In this document: positions 45,301 to 50,604 of the stretch, one piece after another
Numbering within the stretch: the stretch's first letter is position 1
Layout of the letters: each line of letters begins with the position of its first letter
NCBI GenBank assembly: GCA_900016875.1
Contig: FCNR01000050.1
Span: 62,001 to 126,000 of the forward strand
Direction: 5' to 3'
Source: Eubacteriaceae bacterium CHKCI004
GTDB taxonomy: Bacteria; Bacillota; Clostridia; Lachnospirales; Lachnospiraceae
DNA: 64,000 nt
Position numbers and translations under genes: made by a program
The notes under the pieces: model-generated
The model's input: only the letters and a program-made list of their open reading frames with translations
Database searches by the model: none
What the model was told of the DNA's origin: nothing

Positions 45301-47051
45301 TTCGCGGCAACGCGGAATACGAGACCAATGATATGTTCTATGCAGGTATTTTCCGAAAGGTGGACAATACAGGCGATGGAACTGGCAGCGAGACCGGAAA
45401 CATTTCTTATGAGATTGTGAAGAATGTAGTTGTTGACGATAAGACCGTGGAGAGCGGAGTTGTACAGCTTGCGAACAATGACAGCGTGGAAGTTTACGTT
45501 CCGCTGGGTGGAGAAGACCAGACAGAAGCGATTACCTACTATGTATTTGAGACTGATGCGGAGGGTCATCCTCTGGTAAGTTTCGATGAAGACGGCAATG
45601 CAGTTTATAATCAGCCGTTTGCATATGAGATTTCTTCGGAGAGCACGGGAGAAGATGGAACTGTCAATGGCCGCGGAGAAGTTTATGTGACTCCGGACAC
45701 TGCGGGAGCACATCCGGAAGTGACAATCACCAACAGAGCAACCAGCGTGTCCATTGAGAAACGCGATATCAGCGGTAATCCGCTGACGGGAGCGGTTCTT
45801 GAGTTGTGGAAACAGGCTGATTCTGTAGATTCGGGTGTTGCTGCGGATGAAGACCGGACGAAGGCTGCCAACGGAGATATTCTTCTGGAGACATGGACTT
45901 CCGATGGTACGCCTCATGAATTGACGGCAGAGCTGGCAGTGGGCGGCACCTATTATCTGCGGGAGGCAGAGGTTCCTGCCGGCTATGTTCAGGCAGCGGA
46001 TATTCTGTTTACAGTGGAAAATGGCGATCCGATCACCCTTGTTATGGAAGATGAGAATCAGGCAGGTGTACTGGGACAGATTCAGGTAACCAAACGTCTG
46101 AGTGCCATCGATGAGACGACTTTTGACAATATTGATCTGGTTGCGGAAGATGCAACAGTCTATGTGGGATTGTTTACTGACGCACAGGGCGAGCATCCGT
46201 ATGGAGAAGACTATGTGAAAGAGATTCATATACAGGATGCATCCTCAGGAACGGTAACCTTTGATAATCTTCCTTCCGGAACCTACTATGTATTTGAGAC
46301 ACAGCAGGATGGAACGGTAATTCCTTATGGTGAGCTGCAGGCTGACGCTGCTGGCAGCGGCGCAGGATTCATTTGTGCCGGAGACGGCAGCAATGGCGGA
46401 GTAAAAGAGATTACTCTTAATCCTGACACAGGAGCTCCTGAAGGCAGCACAGAACTTGGTAATGTATATTATGGCGACCTGCCGGATGGATTTGCTTATC
46501 AGGGAGAGCTGATGATTACAAAAGCTGTCATGAAAGACGGTGCTCCGGCGGACAGCAGCGATACGTTCTATGCAGGAATCTTTACCAGTGAGACGGAGAC
46601 AGTGCCATATAAGGTAGTGGCTCTGGAGAATAATGGAACTGTTACCGTGGAGGTTCCTCTGGGTGGAGAAAATGGAATGGATCCGGTGACCTATTACATT
46701 TATGAGACGGATGCAGACGGTAATAAGATTGATAAGAATTCCTTCGCCTATACAGTAAGTGGGGAAGGAACGGTAGATTTGGATGTGGACAATACTACAG
46801 CAGGTCGGACGATTATCAATACAATGGCGTCAGATCCCGACACCACAAGAACGATCCGCGAGAAAAACGACAGCGATACGAAGAAGATTTCGACGGATAC
46901 CAGTAAGAAGAGCACGGGAACGAACCGGAGGACTTCATCGTCAAAGACTGGCGACGATACGAGAGTCGGGCTGTACCTCCTGTTCTTCGCAGCAGCGGCA
47001 GTAGGTATTATCCTTACTTTACGGAAACGGAAAGAAGATAAGCCGGAATAA
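30372..47051 (+). CDS. Giant (5,559-residue) sortase-type surface adhesin with Cna-B/SpaA and pilin-like repeats
   Basis: A secreted wall-anchored protein. A signal peptide (about 1-37) and a Ser/Thr/Glu/Lys-rich stretch (40-180) precede an N-terminal head (about 185-370). Then come more than a dozen Cna-B/SpaA-like units, marked by openings such as TITKK or SIKKTG with LxGAxFxLY and closings such as YxLxETxAPxGY, from about 715 to 2790. DUF11-like units follow (about 2910-3590), an SdrD-B-like stretch VWIDKNNNGVQD (about 3605), a further Cna-B unit, seven Spy0128/FctA-like units (3934-4970) and three last units. The tail SSKTGDD, a hydrophobic segment and KRKEDK form the sorting signal. The domains carry the Lys/Glu/Asn pattern of internal isopeptide bonds. 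Base composition is more AT-rich than its neighbours. Role in adhesion is inferred. Confidence 0.93.
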   Translation: MKKRNFWAKCIAFLLVVVMVLSEQNITTLGETIGSYAQERMTGSSEQETERAIIKEDSSQESSSAVGSSASSSETSTIQEPAKETTTQAVTVETTEETDTSQQINSSVQSSQTENEKITKGAEENSQQDQNKKKRAAEAQGEEEKSDAQKAKKAEKKIAKQVEETKGMTYLEAAKQYYGDPETGVGGTMETASVTIRRRGNDSEVKAGETLSFVVDYKLTAAVYYNYGEKNEPLFDTYDNTKIILHLPDGLSIDTDTSDGLNNVVDRIEEPEKDSQGTPVNNDWTLYLSEKIDASSDKPGSFKLNLKVEGNGSLEANHEFDFMNVKNAQGEKVAPVEIQTSFTILDRTGAGGEEPVYNVSKGTESELQSVTTTTDDSWKIVKRAITAVANPDKTSVTVTFALSIGLDNGAGGVVSNPETYDRVGRVPFASEDGKITLTETPSVNDRDGKAINAESITIIPDFDKGNPISAQTGQPIQIPVNTCNNIQKADGSALSNVAGTAPYYSTYTVEIVYPYEKFIAHYADEKQGLLTVYNTAKINYQLAGEEPEEALATARKEAGEITAPAKLIIGKNILSYDAGDNDEVKPYTWGNFGEGNLVSGPVSFKITGENDTVPKLYKHVGDGENEKYEEIKNANGIITYDPSVDKNNTTGQTEIFLDAGDYTVSELVDDEHPQIANTKKLTKDDNDTYNAEDKTVTATTSDTSPDPIIFYNQETLGEIIINKTGQGISSSNGALSGAVFGLYTSKNCDADSKVGEVTTNNQGQAKFTRLEYGNYWVKEISAPAGYIIDSTAHSAIISATSYSVTVNSVNKFNLAPVQLQKQIVNVSAAGGSDRYINVGPAYQAEFNEKFEIQEEVAPDIWKRVNNTEALSLGANGATSTLALPVYRVAGDGIQTAINYRFKETLTEGWHAINDEDEKTENGVKVVYSEKFTLVDKLGAANSDPKVITMKNDRNGSIDLTKDFYKASNGKMVKVTADSTDSEDQGLTATFKVYYKDGESGTLTEYEVGDQPVKYTLTPGQTVTIKNLPRTGANGDDRYYYLVETAVSDPSYISSDKSLEGINGAKKGTEIIGEQSYDVYGPFNFTKPMKSDSDEVTLKQSVIINNVKQEYPVNIKKVNSYTGEFVPGASYGIYEQSSDGTVVEGTFPVVSGTIPDNNGAFTTLTPGKVYEVKETVTPAGYNNISTKKELTIDLTDAKVDVDTTAKTIIIKNKPDPTLTITKKIIGADGKETTPGQAVTFGVYTKKEQDGSFEEVKDYNGTTNVTLTSGVKCQLPAGQYYLKEVVPAGNPNQILDPSKYSDIYKGLASTSNGVVYNGEFYFGPFDVKEDLEGKTQFNNTGTIVNYSDKGAVTVTKYRREVPTNSANEGGKSVLAGAKIGIFTKGADGKLVQVTGVKPQKSDENGQVTFSGLPIYTVNASGQPEKIKYYIQEIEAPDNYIKSEDELEVKLEAGTTVTKDTEGKALELINQPETSLTVEKTYYNKWEYTFTNKAYLLQGAEIALYKKTDANTYTFVETGYTDEQGRITFNGLTQKDEYVAFEVDVPDGEAYQYLEPVDGTDYLRLKRNADGTLPGTITASELSNYYHVTKEANDDALRPQGAQERDMVNVENWAQLQIWKYDLTGTEGTPDDPKNDDRCKAVNNAQFTLYMEVLPENTANNAVLSYDPSNPDKVYAEIGTYSSGTLYDTDGKRMDGWFGTDILKAADNVVYWLVETDGGIGADIRPENVVTLIRREGTEYTNNTTYTYTEDGETHTGVNAINVMDYQDNQVTKETLRNDDVTGPGSAMFSTVRIAKWAGARDKENGEKVEDFTPLGNATFDLYLADAEGNLYNKLDTLTTGLDNNISESSATEGLSAWASSKAFSWTDIEAYRDDVPESVFIDGPEESDGEHDHYVRVAIRESSAPTGYQMDVTNTYYMYMFFENGGENATTEIFNDAYYVKGDGKTADQNVTLSDEANKNGIKWALYPTTENQDGTYSKITPTLPTDISSAPYQYRLVNWPIDTQAVTVRTYGYEVQTDNQKMTSEELNAYYNAGTHQDREDISVSMKLEYYDTKSAKWVAYADASESNDGTFTTGSNGYYVFPNGLRMGQYRLTETSVPNPYENIYDGKAFSAGGAVKAYYFRVDADNLDLQLYNPEKLSMSIKKTGLGNDTETLLNNVQFTLTNKDTKTDISGGTTGVSGIAEFNNIGTGHYLLSETTPASGYTNSYFTKYVQTEYSSIASIVDTKGAGLFLGYETSQEEGENGTSVIVTSKKDLAFYGITSQNTIDLNITNPKKVSFDIQKQDADNNATKLSGATFQVEYMSFNAVEGTVSVNSSGSWANKGTVTTGDGNNETTLGVATFENGDPGIYRIKETGAPSGYDLTDAGPKYIAMTGGLPITEVKVDGSRIKIDDDTEMAFKDDKQVSLNITKKIDKGDMKIEGNNSFTFELYQDINGEKQYLKNLTISTEDGENKSGSFTGLSQGKTYYLKETNMPTGFMFESLKKDGETGEITPDRNGYYAITMPIDGTDVSVTATNTYLYAQTTIMKVDGDDGTPLTGAEFAVYRVKNKGLPSETEELLTSNEATVTPAEEDGYYTVKVLLEGKGKETFRIKETKEPFNYLKDTSSHIEFTIGNGVVQDEPYWSSSYANNNTLMLQNRIFPNYNGAYIDIVKYDDCHDVPSAAPYKGKDATFTLYKYVEGEGWTNGTEMTTDENGKIHFVVEGGARYALRETSIPKGYQSLDSIWTNPNTGGESPVEIVPTPDSTGIAYYLINGDQAVEAGQTYSYKAYNTPYLPLEIQKHNSTDPAKQLTAMAAVYEIPEGTTLSDDSTNEKVLEFIKNHNPLTGLDSISVTTKKQENTEVYSYADGRTTNGTLNNAIVSGKNYLVVETSASDSLIRDNKEVQWFDVIEPDASKGTKQVASLYNVVGDITLNMTKTAANPEDSSSSAGTPVQYDSLYISGAEVEYTLTPTVSNTYPLDTFVVTDDGLTAYNKEGSTITELAGYLSDAYSLTEVEVGQSSHKIDSYAATGADDTITATVTFKDGNGNDIGKSVVLKDVSNQSATATLQQATASLPDDQRNVKAAKVEITYSCTGMNGTDYALGTNFQPGSIKIKAKIDKQEGGSDKKDIDYITNKAFSTLRYSEWSKSGEKTPAPDKTANAETNIFFDDLEGAKVSVTKSIEDNKQSVALLDTLVYNITVSNDDEAEAAMQNPYIVDYLPQGTTWVNFKEGSDDTTDVSDIINLVKEEDVDITCNLNGINSQTKDGETAVFIHLNGDLKPGESVTIQLKVRVENTAAFFGQSIDNYVLVGSDVDGIRREDNLQGASFMNANSQWAENIDDVLGTMQMRNGRLNTLKDILGASAEDGFVADNVSVNWRSSSVLTLDKAAYGDRNASDGYTTGNLSTVDNGGTMHYRLSVSNTSANNVATNFSVIDILPNKEDVTPAGADRDSFWGLNFDNISKVYIQKEDGTQEDVNTTNYTLYCYTGQLSTSADYLTLYNQTESFKKAMTAEELAGLSGWSVYSNATNKNDIKAFIVATDNTVEVGQNETLVVEYTAKVNGGTPWDEATLNQNAYENAVNSFACTYGQYDKDDASKTVTQYDIIGSNQVSATVLPGQVKVGGNVWIDKNNNGVQDTGESMDYFTGNTLIENLLNNLGLTLYTYSGTNPTATKSESFTFKSETQMTADNQAYFEFDQLDPAARKENTSDDLLYKGGVLQPNQLKGSAPATYILNAALPDDNVAGQYEVAKTVTEVRKSWNPADEATFPESETTDNNFAGTEGSKTATSERFYLWATNPSIIDKTKDLGLVPYRDLTITKQASDNQEKIEGATFTVYGPFAEDTDINKITVQALKGAEKATIETDENGKAVFEKLLRFQKYVIVEESPATGYDLDSAEADGDTYTTLSDKFTVDTTNVVLEEDKAAFENKPMWLLGVPDDKSPDDMDEVTVTNERTAVDTTLEAAKTYFKEDGNNTPLSGTFKVSLWKDYPGSEDSETGEKAQPITTKDITVTNGNGEVSFDFDNDKIEELSFTSEGDYEFYITEALPEGATAENQYTVGGITYDTTIYKATVAVDWEEGTGLKVDSVTYEEVSTGQDAGNAGQGEDASDAKNTAPPTFTNTYSATGSWTPEGTKTLTGRDMKEGETYTFSVREVTTGDGQNTGDDTAAGETTVPADSTGSVTGGRDGQPSNITFTPINYTLDDVGTHTYTIVEDKAGQNIAGVTYDNTSYTVTVKVEDKEQNGELTVTSTYKKGDDTVTKADFTNNYVPTSTTYVPEVKKTLTGHKLPDGTKKFTFILSAVSNNAKEVLPTDKNIEISFAEGEAKTKTQTFEQLTFIEGGTYTFKITEQSGTSNDGYTYDTTQWTLTVVVTDNLNGTLSIDTATGITYDKNEDGTADSTAAEFTNDYTPASTTTQLEVSKEVEGAPMAKDATFTFTQSLVNAPVDGVAMPGNDAVEITVVPENADNADANKAQFDPITFTKAGIYEFHITEETNTLPDGYDKNISNIKLVEVTVEDVGGELEVTGTKYYTSTDSTGVTTGNAAFTNRYNTEDTVFTPEIKKIFTGDVPTGKKTFTFTLTRGDSKDGVQMPGTDPDAESITTSVTYDSNIGDIIGQFGQITFTKAGTYTFDITEVAGETDDGYTYDGSTWTLTVKVEDQNSKLKVTEHKYTKAGSPDSTSTEYATFTNTYDLIPTDFAPKVTKTIEGAAVPDDIEATFTFVLTNVGKTDGVDLGRDESKELKVSTKNMENGSINAEFADRLHFTKAGTYTFQIAETAGSQNGYTYDDSIWNLTVTVEDKGGYLEVTDKTYAKANVAAGQDDGENEDHATFINTYSVTPDTFTPQVEKQFSDDSIARPNAKDFTFTLSANVEGHKNPEGGAFTGYDETTGSGTALEGANTIETEVNGSGTKAFDTITFTKAGTYKFQIKEEAGSDLGYTYDDSVWTLTVRVDDIGGALQVTNNDVTYQSNDTTVEPNNEKAVFVNEYHYISSIIINKKVLRGNAEYETNDMFYAGIFRKVDNTGDGTGSETGNISYEIVKNVVVDDKTVESGVVQLANNDSVEVYVPLGGEDQTEAITYYVFETDAEGHPLVSFDEDGNAVYNQPFAYEISSESTGEDGTVNGRGEVYVTPDTAGAHPEVTITNRATSVSIEKRDISGNPLTGAVLELWKQADSVDSGVAADEDRTKAANGDILLETWTSDGTPHELTAELAVGGTYYLREAEVPAGYVQAADILFTVENGDPITLVMEDENQAGVLGQIQVTKRLSAIDETTFDNIDLVAEDATVYVGLFTDAQGEHPYGEDYVKEIHIQDASSGTVTFDNLPSGTYYVFETQQDGTVIPYGELQADAAGSGAGFICAGDGSNGGVKEITLNPDTGAPEGSTELGNVYYGDLPDGFAYQGELMITKAVMKDGAPADSSDTFYAGIFTSETETVPYKVVALENNGTVTVEVPLGGENGMDPVTYYIYETDADGNKIDKNSFAYTVSGEGTVDLDVDNTTAGRTIINTMASDPDTTRTIREKNDSDTKKISTDTSKKSTGTNRRTSSSKTGDDTRVGLYLLFFAAAAVGIILTLRKRKEDKPE
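42171..45280 (+). repeat. Seven tandem Spy0128/FctA-like domain repeats within the adhesin gene
   Basis: Units of about 140-165 codons begin near 42171, 42672, 43126, 43548, 43966, 44389 and 44821. Each has xxxPEVxKxLxG near the start, ITFTKAGTYTFxIxE in the middle, GYTYDxSxWTLTVxVxD and xATFTNxY at the end. Neighbouring units differ at many codons, so the array is diverged, not freshly duplicated. The family is known from streptococcal pilins that self-crosslink Lys to Asn. Confidence 0.82.
46938..47051 (+). other. Cell-wall sorting signal with non-canonical SSKTG core
   Basis: Residues 5523-5527 read SSKTG, followed by DD, the hydrophobic run VGLYLLFFAAAAVGIILTL and a positive tail RKRKEDK. 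The tripartite layout is that of a sortase substrate, but the usual LPxTG, or the (S/P)PxTG used by clostridial class B sortases, has Ser in place of Pro. No sortase gene lies in the window. Confidence 0.75.
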
Positions 47052-47103
47052 CAGGAAAAGTGAATGAGCCAGAACAGAATATGCTCTGACTTGCGTCGAT
47101 AGC

Positions 47104-47121
47104 CGGAAGTTATAACTTCCG
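47104..47121. repeat. 18-bp perfect palindrome after the adhesin gene
   Basis: CGGAAGTTATAACTTCCG (47104-47121) is an exact two-fold palindrome, 52 bp after the adhesin stop and 20 bp before its terminator. With no loop it resembles a dimeric-protein binding site more than an RNA hairpin. Confidence 0.5.
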
Positions 47122-47140
47122 CTGAGAAGGCAAAATGCAA

Positions 47141-47196
47141 AAGAGGACAACCTCGAATCTGAAAATAATTTTCAGAAAGAGGATGTCCTCTTTTTT
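47141..47196 (+). terminator. Long multi-step terminator of the adhesin gene
   Basis: AAGAGGACA (47141-47149)/TGTCCTCTT (47184-47192), CCTC/GAGG inside and CTGAAAA-TAA-TTTTCAG (47159-47175) at the tip, then a T-run to 47196. Same stacked design as the one after telA. The rest of 47052-47392 is AT-rich with no other feature. Confidence 0.88.
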
Positions 47197-47392
47197 GCGG
47201 GAAAAGCTGCTTCGTTTTCTCGCAGTATGGTTGGCTTTTGTTCTGACGGTTGCGCTCTTTCCCTACAGGCTCAAATTTTAATATACAAGATTTTAGCTGT
47301 GATATATGAGAAAATATCTCATATATTGTTTGTAAATTGCGAAAACAAAGTATAATAGAAAGTAAAAGGAGATGAAATGGGGGACAACTGTT

Positions 47393-48616
47393 ATGTTATG
47401 TCAATTTACAGTCAAAAATTATAAAAGCATTCGGGATGAAGTAACTTTTGATATGCAGGCTGCGGCAATTTCTGAACATGAAGATAGAGTGATAAAAGAT
47501 AGAGATGGGGAACAGTTTTTACCTGTTTCGGCTATATATGGACCGAACGGCGGGGGGAAATCTAATGTGCTGGAAGCTTTACACACTTTAGCTGCCAAAG
47601 TACTTCGTCCGTTATATGCAACCGGAGACAATGATGATCGTGTATTTTTTCAGAAAAAATTGCTGATTGAACCGTTTGCATTTTCTGAAGAAACAAAAGA
47701 TGCTCCGACAGAGTTTGAAATCTTTTTTCGGACGGAAGCGGCAGAGTACAGATATATTTTGCATGTGAAAAGAGATATTGTTATCTATGAAAGTCTGGAT
47801 CGTGTGAAATTAGATACAAGGAGAAGATCTGCACTCTTTGAACGTGATAAAGATATTATGTTAAAAGGCATATTCTCAAAATTAAAAATCAGCGACGAAT
47901 TATCAGCAACGTTGCCACTGTTGTCTTATCTAGGGATTACTTATAAAAAGAATGAAGTGGTAAAAGATGTTTTGGAGTGGTTCGAATATGGGATTGATTT
48001 CTTAAATTATGGAAATCCAATAGAAGAACTTCGAATGGCAGTATCCAATTCAGAAGAAGTGAAACAGCTTATGCTGGAAATGATTCAGGAAATGGATTTG
48101 GATATTGTGGATTTTCGGGTGGTGGAAGATGAAAACGACAGAATTGATGTCTATACAAAACACATGCTGGAAGAGTATGAAGCAGAATTGAATTTGTCAG
48201 AAGAATCCAGTGGAACGAAGAAACTTTTTGGTCTGATGCCATTTATTGCTGACAGTTTACTGAAGGGAACAACTCTGGTAATTGATGAATTAGATGCAAA
48301 AATACATCCTGTTTTGCTGCGGTATATCATTATGATGTTTAATGACATGGATATTAATAAGAAGAAGTCCCAGTTAATTTTTACATCGCATGATCTGTCT
48401 ACAATGAACAGTGAAGTGTTCCGCAGAGATGAAATCTGGTTTGCTGCTAAAGGAAATGCGCAAAATTCTAAACTGTATTCTCTGGTAGAATTTAAAAATG
48501 AAAAGGGCGAGTCGGTTCGTAAAGATGCAAAATTTGATAAACAATATCTGGAAGGAAAGTATGGTGCTGACCCATATCTCAGAAGAATTATAGATTGGGG
48601 GAAAGTTAATGCCTAA
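47393..48616 (+). CDS. AAA15-family ATPase (RloA/AbiLi-like)
   Basis: An ABC/SMC-like ATPase of the AAA15 type, found with RloB in abortive-infection or restriction-linked defence loci. P-loop IYGPNGGGKSNVLEAL lies near residues 47-62; the signature SSGTKKLFGLM and Walker B TLVIDELDAKIHP follow near the C-terminus, then an H-loop TSHDLSTMNSE. Start: the ATG at 47372 directly abuts its ribosome site AAAGGAG, whereas ATG 47393 (MLCQFTVKNYKSIRDE) matches the family start and has GGGGGA 8 nt upstream; 47393 is used. 407 residues. The stop overlaps the ATG of the broken rloB by 8 nt, and the region is AT-rich. Confidence 0.82.
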   Translation: MLCQFTVKNYKSIRDEVTFDMQAAAISEHEDRVIKDRDGEQFLPVSAIYGPNGGGKSNVLEALHTLAAKVLRPLYATGDNDDRVFFQKKLLIEPFAFSEETKDAPTEFEIFFRTEAAEYRYILHVKRDIVIYESLDRVKLDTRRRSALFERDKDIMLKGIFSKLKISDELSATLPLLSYLGITYKKNEVVKDVLEWFEYGIDFLNYGNPIEELRMAVSNSEEVKQLMLEMIQEMDLDIVDFRVVEDENDRIDVYTKHMLEEYEAELNLSEESSGTKKLFGLMPFIADSLLKGTTLVIDELDAKIHPVLLRYIIMMFNDMDINKKKSQLIFTSHDLSTMNSEVFRRDEIWFAAKGNAQNSKLYSLVEFKNEKGESVRKDAKFDKQYLEGKYGADPYLRRIIDWGKVNA

Positions 48617-49227
48617 AAAAACTGGAAAGGAGAAGTGGAGAAAGAAGCGTCTCCAGGAACATCTGGAACTGAAGAAATATCGTTACTATATTTTCTGCGA
48701 AGGTCAACAGACAGAGCCACAGTATTTCTCGGGATTCAAAAAACTTATAGAAGAAAATGCAATTTATTAAAATAAAAAAGGGACAAATTTGGTGTGTTTA
48801 TGACAAAGACAGCTTTCCGCCAGAACATTTTAATGGAGTAGAACAGCGTGCTGACAATTTGAATAAGGAAAATCCGGAATTGCAATATCATACCGCATGG
48901 AGTAATGAGTGCATTGAATTCTGGTTTCTTCTGCATTTTGCTTACTATACATCAAATAATCACCGGACAGAATATATATCATTTCTGAATGATAAATTCA
49001 GCAAACTGGGCATTGGAAAATATCAGAAGAATATGAAAGATATTTTTAAAATTTTGATGAACAATGGAAATCCGAAGCTGGCAATCCGATATGCAAAAAG
49101 AATTATAAAAAACGGACAAGGCAAGACACCAGCAGAAATTGCACCGGGGACAAAGGTGTATGAGTTGGTTGAAGAATTAGCCAAGTATTTACCTGAAGAA
49201 ATACAAAACCAATTTTTAGAAAAATAA
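48609..49227 (+). pseudogene. rloB: rloB-like gene broken by an internal deletion and frameshift
   Basis: Two fragments of one RloB-family protein lie in different frames. The first (48609-48770, 53 codons) reads to KKYRYYIFCEGQQTEPQYFSGFK and stops at TAA 48768. The second, from about 48757 in the +1 frame, resumes at GQIWCVYDKDSFPPEHFNG and runs through AWSNECIEFWFLLHF to 49227. In intact relatives these two motifs are separated by a further stretch of some 30-45 residues, so there is a deletion as well as a shift. The first acidic motif (CEGQQTEP) and the later DKD are now split. The partner ATPase is still intact. Confidence 0.8.
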
Positions 49228-49248
49228 GAGTACAATTCACCCGCGTTT

Positions 49249-49279
49249 GGAGCTGCCCGTTTCCTGGCAGCTCCTTTTT
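49249..49279 (+). terminator. Intrinsic terminator after the rloAB-like pair
   Basis: GGAGCTGCC (49249-49257) pairs perfectly with GGCAGCTCC (49266-49274), 8-nt loop, then five T. Confidence 0.9.
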
Positions 49280-49384
49280 CAGCGTCTTAACAGCAAAAAA
49301 TTATTCTGCAACAATAATTTCAATTCCAAGAGTTCGCAGTTCTTCAAGAAAATCGGCGTCAGCGCCGAATTCTGCGGGACCGCG

Positions 49385-49687
49385 ATGAAATATTTGGTTC
49401 TCACCGGGGGAGATGAGGCGCCAGGAGAGGTGTTTGCAGAGGAGAACGCCGGATTTTTCTGTACATTTCTTTCGGAAAATGTGGAGGAGATTTGTATCGT
49501 CATAGGTGCTTCCGGCCTGGAGGCTTTTGTCAAAGGAATTGAAAAGAGCGGTATGATTGTGGCCATCAATTCGGATAAGGATGCGCTGATTTTTAACTGT
49601 TCGGATTATGGCATTGTGCAGAAATATCAGGATTTTGTCCGGCAATATAGGAAAGAAGTACCATCTTCTGAATTCTCCACCCACTAA
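49385..49687 (+). pseudogene. Fragment resembling the C-terminus of electron-transfer flavoprotein alpha
   Basis: The segment IVIGASGLEAFVKGIEKSGMIVAINSDKDALIFNCSDYGIVQKYQDFV has the order of the FAD-binding C-terminal domain of EtfA/FixB (GISGAIQH...IVAINKDPEAPIF..ADYGIVGD). Only about 100 residues remain, the preceding residues do not resemble EtfA, no ribosome site is clear and no etfB lies nearby. Best read as a remnant. A short unrelated gene cannot be excluded. Confidence 0.5.
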
Positions 49688-49757
49688 CATTATTCATAAA
49701 TGTAAAAAGATAAAAAACACAGTAAATAGCCATGAAATAAACATAATAAATATAAGC

Positions 49758-49804
49758 AAAAACGGCATGCAGTCTCTCCCTTCGGCAGGAGGAACCGCAT
49801 GCCG
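49758..49804 (-). terminator. Terminator of the ribbon-helix-helix gene
   Basis: On the minus strand CGGCATGC (49804-49797) pairs with GCATGCCG (49770-49763), followed by TTTTTG. It lies 30 bp after the stop of the minus-strand gene. Confidence 0.75.
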
Positions 49805-49834
49805 GTATTTGTATGTATGGAAACCGCCGCCCTG

Positions 49835-50029
49835 TTATTCTTCATCATCGACAACCATATTGTCCAGTGCATATTTTAACGCCATGCTGATCAGCTCATT
49901 TCTGGAGCGGTTTGTCCGGGCGGATAATTTGTTGTACTCTTCCTGTATTTTCTTTTCCGTTCGAATTGTCATTGTGACATATTTATCGTCCTTGGGTCTG
50001 ATGATTAGTTTATTATCCGTTTTATCCAT
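49835..50029 (-). CDS. Small ribbon-helix-helix (CopG/Arc-like) protein
   Basis: A 64-residue protein, MDKTDNKLIIRPKDDKYVTM..., with the short beta strand YVTMTIRTEKKIQEEYNKLSARTNRSRNELISMALKYALDNM typical of ribbon-helix-helix DNA-binding proteins. AGGAG lies 8 nt before the ATG. No toxin partner is seen on either side, so it may be a lone regulator or an orphan antitoxin-like protein. Its own terminator follows. Confidence 0.72.
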   Translation of the reverse strand: MDKTDNKLIIRPKDDKYVTMTIRTEKKIQEEYNKLSARTNRSRNELISMALKYALDNMVVDDEE

Positions 50030-50198
50030 AATGTATTCTCCTGTTTGATTTTATTACATTATAAAGTAAACTGCAATCATAAATCTATAACAGAAAATAG
50101 TTTGAAAATACAATGCAAAAATGATTTAATTTATGATATTATTTCTTAATAAAAAGGTATATATTATAACAGTTCTATCTGGAAAAGGGGTTGAAAAA

Positions 50199-50513
50199 AT
50201 GAAGGACATCCTGAATTGTCAGAAAAGTAAGAAAAAAGCGGACAGCTTCTTCAGAAAGTCCTGGCTGTTTTATCTGTGCTGCGCTTTGCTGTGTCTTGCG
50301 GCGATAATATTCGAGGAGAGAACCGTGTATTTTCAGGTCTGCATCGTCGGGGCAGGACTCTCTTTTTTGCTGGGATTGATTTTTCTCTGTCTTGCCGGAG
50401 CAGAGGGACAGGAGCCTTATCTGGCAGAGCCCCAGGAGACATTGAGTGAGAAGCAGATGGAAGAGCTGAAGGAGATACTTGACGAGGCGCAGGAGCGGAT
50501 CCGTGGCCGGTAA
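50199..50513 (+). CDS. Small membrane protein of unknown function
   Basis: A 104-residue protein starting MKDILNCQKSKKKADSF; two hydrophobic segments (about 24-40, SWLFYLCCALLCLAAIIF, and 47-66, FQVCIVGAGLSFLLGLIFLCLAG) form a hairpin in the membrane, followed by a Glu-rich helical tail. AAAGGGG lies about 8 nt before the ATG at 50199, while the upstream frame start at 50133 has none. I recognise no family. Confidence 0.6.
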   Translation: MKDILNCQKSKKKADSFFRKSWLFYLCCALLCLAAIIFEERTVYFQVCIVGAGLSFLLGLIFLCLAGAEGQEPYLAEPQETLSEKQMEELKEILDEAQERIRGR

Positions 50514-50604
50514 AGAAAATGTTTTCAAATATTTTTGTCTGCGTTATAATCTATATTGGTTTTCGTTGATATGGATAAATATTATGACAGACGGAGGAAG
50601 ACAT

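Noticed and set aside
30372..47051. Opposite-strand and off-frame ORFs across the adhesin gene
   Set aside because: They lack ribosome sites and protein-like composition and are shadows of the long frame.
48757..49227. A separate 156-residue gene after the RloA-like gene
   Set aside because: Its ATG has no ribosome site and its sequence continues the RloB motifs of the preceding fragment, so it is the 3' part of a broken gene.
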